Below, piece after piece: positions 5,693 through 8,012 of a stretch of DNA of 8,012 nucleotides. A program made the position numbers and the translations under genes. Each line of letters opens with the position of its first letter. Position 1 is the first letter of the stretch. Source of the DNA: Streptosporangiaceae bacterium. GTDB taxonomy: Bacteria; Actinomycetota; Actinomycetes; Streptosporangiales; Streptosporangiaceae. The DNA lies in assembly GCA_030038715.1 (NCBI GenBank), contig JASHSO010000116.1:1-8012 (forward strand). The letters run 5' to 3'. Below the pieces are notes generated by a model. That model saw only the letters and a list, made by a program, of their open reading frames with translations. It made no database searches and was not told the origin of the DNA.

Positions 5693-6661
5693 ATGGCGCC
5701 GATCGACCGGCGGCTGCGGTTGTGGGCCTGGATGGTGCGCCGCCAGGGGTCGGTCGCGGGACGCAGCGAGGCCGACATCATCGCCATGCAGAACCGCAGT
5801 GTCCCGGACAACGCAGTCGTCAACTTCATCTTCGGCACGACCCGTCCGGGCACTCGAGTCAGCGACCGCGCCATTCCCGGGCCGGCCGGGAACATCGCTG
5901 TCCGGATCTACCGGCCCGCCCGGCCCGGACCCGAACCCCGGCCGCTGATCGTCTACTTCCACGGCGGCGGATTTGTCCTCGGCAACCTGCGGATGGGCGA
6001 CTGGCTGTGCAGCAGCGCCGCCGTCACGGTCGGTGCGGTCGTGGTGTCGGCGGACTACCGGCTCGCACCCAGGCACCAGTTCCCTGCCGCCGTCGACGAC
6101 TGCTACGCCGTTCTGCAGTGGGCAGCCGGCAACGCGGCAGTGCTCGGCGCGGGCGGGGCGATCGGCGTGATGGGAGAGAGCGCGGGGGCCAACCTCGCGG
6201 CCGTGATGTGCCTGCTTGCCCGAGACCGCGCCGGACCGACGATCAGCCATCAGGCGCTGATCTACCCGCCCACCGACATGACCCGGATGCCTGCGGCCAC
6301 GCAGACCACCCCGTTCCTTTCCGAGCAGGACATGCGCGCTTTTCGTGCGCTGTATCTCGGCGACGCGGATCCTGGCGACGCCCGGGTGTCACCCCTGCTG
6401 GCTAGCGACCACAGCGGGCTGCCACGCGCGCTGGTGCAGGTCGGTGAGCACGACCCGCTTCGCGACGACGGGGTTCGCTACGCCGCCGCCCTCCGTGCCG
6501 CTGGCGTGCCGGTAAGGCTCACCGAGTACGTCGGCGTGCCGCACGGATTCCTCAACTTCCCGGGCTTGTGCAGGATCGCGCCGCAGGCCGTGGCGGAAAT
6601 CAGCGCCGAGCAAGGCGCCGCGCTTGCGCACCCGCCGGCCGCCAAGCCCGCAGCGAGCTGA
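5693..6661 (+). CDS. Alpha/beta hydrolase, HSL-type (family IV) esterase, 322 aa
   Basis: This is a serine hydrolase of the hormone-sensitive-lipase group, expected to cleave carboxylic esters, probably short-chain; the substrate is unknown. It has the N-terminal cap region (about 1-80), then VYFHGGGFVLG (87-97) with the HGGG oxyanion-hole motif (90-93), SADYRLAPRHQFPAAVDD (119-136), the nucleophile elbow GESAGA (161-166) with Ser163, the acid region VGEHDPLRDD (250-259) with Asp254, and VGVPHGF (280-286) with His284. The triad Ser163-Asp254-His284 is therefore complete. The elbow is GESAGA rather than the usual GDSAGG or GTSAGG. No signal peptide is obvious, so it is likely cytoplasmic. Start ATG 5693 has GGAG five bases upstream. 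The C-terminus is Ala/Pro-rich. It precedes malate synthase by 82 bases on the same strand and is divergent from DUF488. It may feed acyl or acetate units to central metabolism, which is speculation from position. Confidence 0.95.
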   Translation: MAPIDRRLRLWAWMVRRQGSVAGRSEADIIAMQNRSVPDNAVVNFIFGTTRPGTRVSDRAIPGPAGNIAVRIYRPARPGPEPRPLIVYFHGGGFVLGNLRMGDWLCSSAAVTVGAVVVSADYRLAPRHQFPAAVDDCYAVLQWAAGNAAVLGAGGAIGVMGESAGANLAAVMCLLARDRAGPTISHQALIYPPTDMTRMPAATQTTPFLSEQDMRAFRALYLGDADPGDARVSPLLASDHSGLPRALVQVGEHDPLRDDGVRYAAALRAAGVPVRLTEYVGVPHGFLNFPGLCRIAPQAVAEISAEQGAALAHPPAAKPAAS

Positions 6662-6670
6662 GGGTCCAAA

Positions 6671-6680
6671 CGGACGTCCG
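6671..6680. repeat. 10-bp perfect palindrome just after the hydrolase stop
   Basis: CGGACGTCCG is self-complementary and starts nine bases after the hydrolase stop codon, in the 82-base gap before malate synthase. It overlaps a GTCC-AAAC-GGAC inverted repeat (6664-6675). It could be an operator for malate synthase or a weak processing or termination hairpin. I see no convincing promoter elements in the gap. Confidence 0.3.
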
Positions 6681-6743
6681 CGTGGCGGCATGAGCTAGCG
6701 TCTGGTGTCAGTCCCATAGCGGTCTGGCCGACAGGAGCGCGCG

Positions 6744-8012
6744 ATGTCGAGTGGCGTGGAGATTGCCGGTCCGTCCGGCAGCCGGTACGACGAGATCCTG
6801 ACTCCCGAGGCGCTCGACCTCGTAGCGGTGCTGCACAGGGAGCTTGGCCAGCGCCGCAGTGACCTGCTGGCCGTACGGGCACGGCGACAGGAGGAACTGT
6901 CGGCCGGTGCCATGCTCGACTTCCTGCCCGCCACCGAGGCCATCCGATCCGATACCGGGTGGCGGGTAGCACCGCCCGCTCCAGGCCTGGTGGACCGCCG
7001 AGTCGAGATCACCGGTCCGACTGACAGGAAGATGACGATCAACGCGCTCAACTCGGGCGCCAAGGTCTGGCTGGCCGACTTCGAGGACGCGAACACGCCG
7101 CTGTGGGACAACATGGTCACCGGCCAGCTCAACCTGAAGGACGCGCTCGACCGGGCGATCGACTTCACCAGCCCAGATGGCAAGTCCTACCAGCTCAAGC
7201 CCGACGAGGAGCTGCCCACCATCGTGGTCCGGCCGCGAGGCTGGCACCTCCCCGAGAAGCACCTGCTCATCGACGGCGAGCGCGCGTCCGGCAGCCTGGT
7301 CGACTTCGCGTTGTACTTCGCGCACTGTGGCCGACGCCAGCTGGAGAAGGGCAAAGGGCCGTACTTCTATCTAGCCAAGATGGAGAGCCACGCCGAGGCA
7401 CGGCTGTGGAACGACGCCTTCGTGCTTGCCCAGGATGCACTCGGCGTCCCGCAGGGGACGATCAGGGCCACCGTGCTGATCGAAACCATCCCGGCCGCGT
7501 TTGAAATGGACGAGATCCTTTATGAGCTGCGCGATCACAGCGCCGGGCTGAACGCGGGCAGGTGGGACTACCAGTTCAGCATCATCAAGAAGTTCCGCAC
7601 CAGAGGACGGGACTTCGTGCTGCCGGACCGCAACGCGGTGACCATGACCGCGCCGTTCATGCGCGCCTACACCGAGCTGCTTGTGAAGACCTGCCACGCC
7701 AGGGGGGCGCATGCCATGGGCGGGATGGCAGCCTTCATACCCAACCGGCGCGACCCAGAGGTGACCGCCACGGCGCTGGAGAAGGTGCGGGACGACAAGA
7801 CTCGCGAGTCCCGGGACGGCTTCGATGGCTCCTGGGTGGCGCATCCCGACCTGGTGGCACTATGCCGTGAGGTGTTCGACGGCGTGCTCGGCGAGAAGCC
7901 GAACCAGCTCGCCAAGCTCCGCGACGATGTGCATGTTAGCGCCGCCGAGCTGCTGGCGATCAATCAGACGCCCGGCGACATCACCGAAGCTGGGCTGCGC
8001 AATAACGTAAGC
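6744..8012 (+). CDS. aceB: Malate synthase A (glyoxylate cycle), first 423 residues; gene runs off the window
   Basis: Malate synthase condenses glyoxylate with acetyl-CoA to give malate and CoA. It is the second dedicated step of the glyoxylate cycle, needed for growth on acetate or fatty acids, and acts in the cytosol. The reading frame is open from ATG 6744 to the last base, with AGGAG (6733-6737) six bases upstream. The family signature [16 protein letters not shown] (263-278) is complete. Other conserved blocks are [15 protein letters not shown] (109-123), [13 protein letters not shown] (161-173) with the likely catalytic Arg165, [18 protein letters not shown] (245-262) with probable Mg ligand Glu247 (the partner being Asp275), and [14 protein letters not shown] (325-338). 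The compact length and absence of a long inserted domain fit isoform A (about 530-540 residues) rather than isoform G. The catalytic Asp region and C-terminal domain, around 110 residues, lie beyond the window. No frameshift or stop is seen. It may be co-transcribed with the hydrolase. Confidence 0.96.
   Translation, partial: MSSGVEIAGPSGSRYDEILTPEALDLVAVLHRELGQRRSDLLAVRARRQEELSAGAMLDFLPATEAIRSDTGWRVAPPAPGLVDRRVEITGPTDRKMTINALNSGAKVWLADFEDANTPLWDNMVTGQLNLKDALDRAIDFTSPDGKSYQLKPDEELPTIVVRPRGWHLPEKHLLIDGERASGSLVDFALYFAHCGRRQLEKGKGPYFYLAKMESHAEARLWNDAFVLAQDALGVPQGTIRATVLIETIPAAFEMDEILYELRDHSAGLNAGRWDYQFSIIKKFRTRGRDFVLPDRNAVTMTAPFMRAYTELLVKTCHARGAHAMGGMAAFIPNRRDPEVTATALEKVRDDKTRESRDGFDGSWVAHPDLVALCREVFDGVLGEKPNQLAKLRDDVHVSAAELLAINQTPGDITEAGLRNNVS

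Noticed and set aside
5648..6250. Minus-strand open frame of 200 codons opposite the hydrolase
   Set aside because: The plus strand encodes a full HSL esterase with its catalytic triad; the minus-strand frame is a shadow.
6708..7325. Minus-strand open frame of 205 codons opposite malate synthase
   Set aside because: The plus strand holds an unbroken malate synthase frame with the family signature, so this is a shadow.
1..8012. CRISPR arrays, tRNA genes, insertion sequences or prophage genes
   Set aside because: Looked for repeat-spacer patterns, cloverleaf-like sequences and transposase motifs on both strands and found none.

Overview
The window is very GC-rich DNA with strong G/C preference at third codon positions. 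Its protein families are typical of actinomycetes: a large ATP-binding LuxR-type (LAL) regulator, an actinobacterial-type FAD oxidoreductase, MmcQ/YjbR and DUF488 proteins, an HSL-family esterase and malate synthase A. A soil-type, mycelial-like actinobacterium is the best guess; nothing here fixes the genus. The layout is ordinary chromosome. I see no transposase, integrase, tRNA, rRNA, CRISPR array or phage gene.

Left part (1-4049, all minus strand). Read in the direction of transcription, it holds a 942-residue LAL regulator (4049-1221), a gap of about 230 bases with a perfect 8-bp hairpin and a 10-bp direct repeat, a small uncharacterised protein (988-701), and the first 201 residues of an FAD-binding oxidoreductase (605 to beyond base 1). 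The small gene and the oxidase are probably co-transcribed. The LAL protein may control them, but that is inferred from adjacency only.

Middle (4050-5581). A 502-base stretch without an intact gene separates the LAL gene from the next gene upstream. It contains an 8-bp inverted repeat with a 22-base spacer and a possible frameshifted remnant of a small two-helix membrane protein. Then come two minus-strand genes, an MmcQ/YjbR-family protein (4926-4552) and a DUF488 protein (5581-5042), separated by 115 bases with a hairpin at the DUF488 stop codon.

Right part (5582-8012, plus strand). A short divergent intergenic region is followed by an HSL-type alpha/beta hydrolase (5693-6661). After 82 bases comes malate synthase A of the glyoxylate cycle (6744 to beyond the window end). 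It is open to the last base and has the full family signature. Its final quarter or so, including the expected catalytic Asp, is outside the window.

No clearly new system is visible. The points most worth a second look are the small protein between regulator and oxidase, the possible decayed membrane gene with its neighbouring inverted repeat upstream of the LAL regulator, and the non-standard nucleophile-elbow sequence of the hydrolase.
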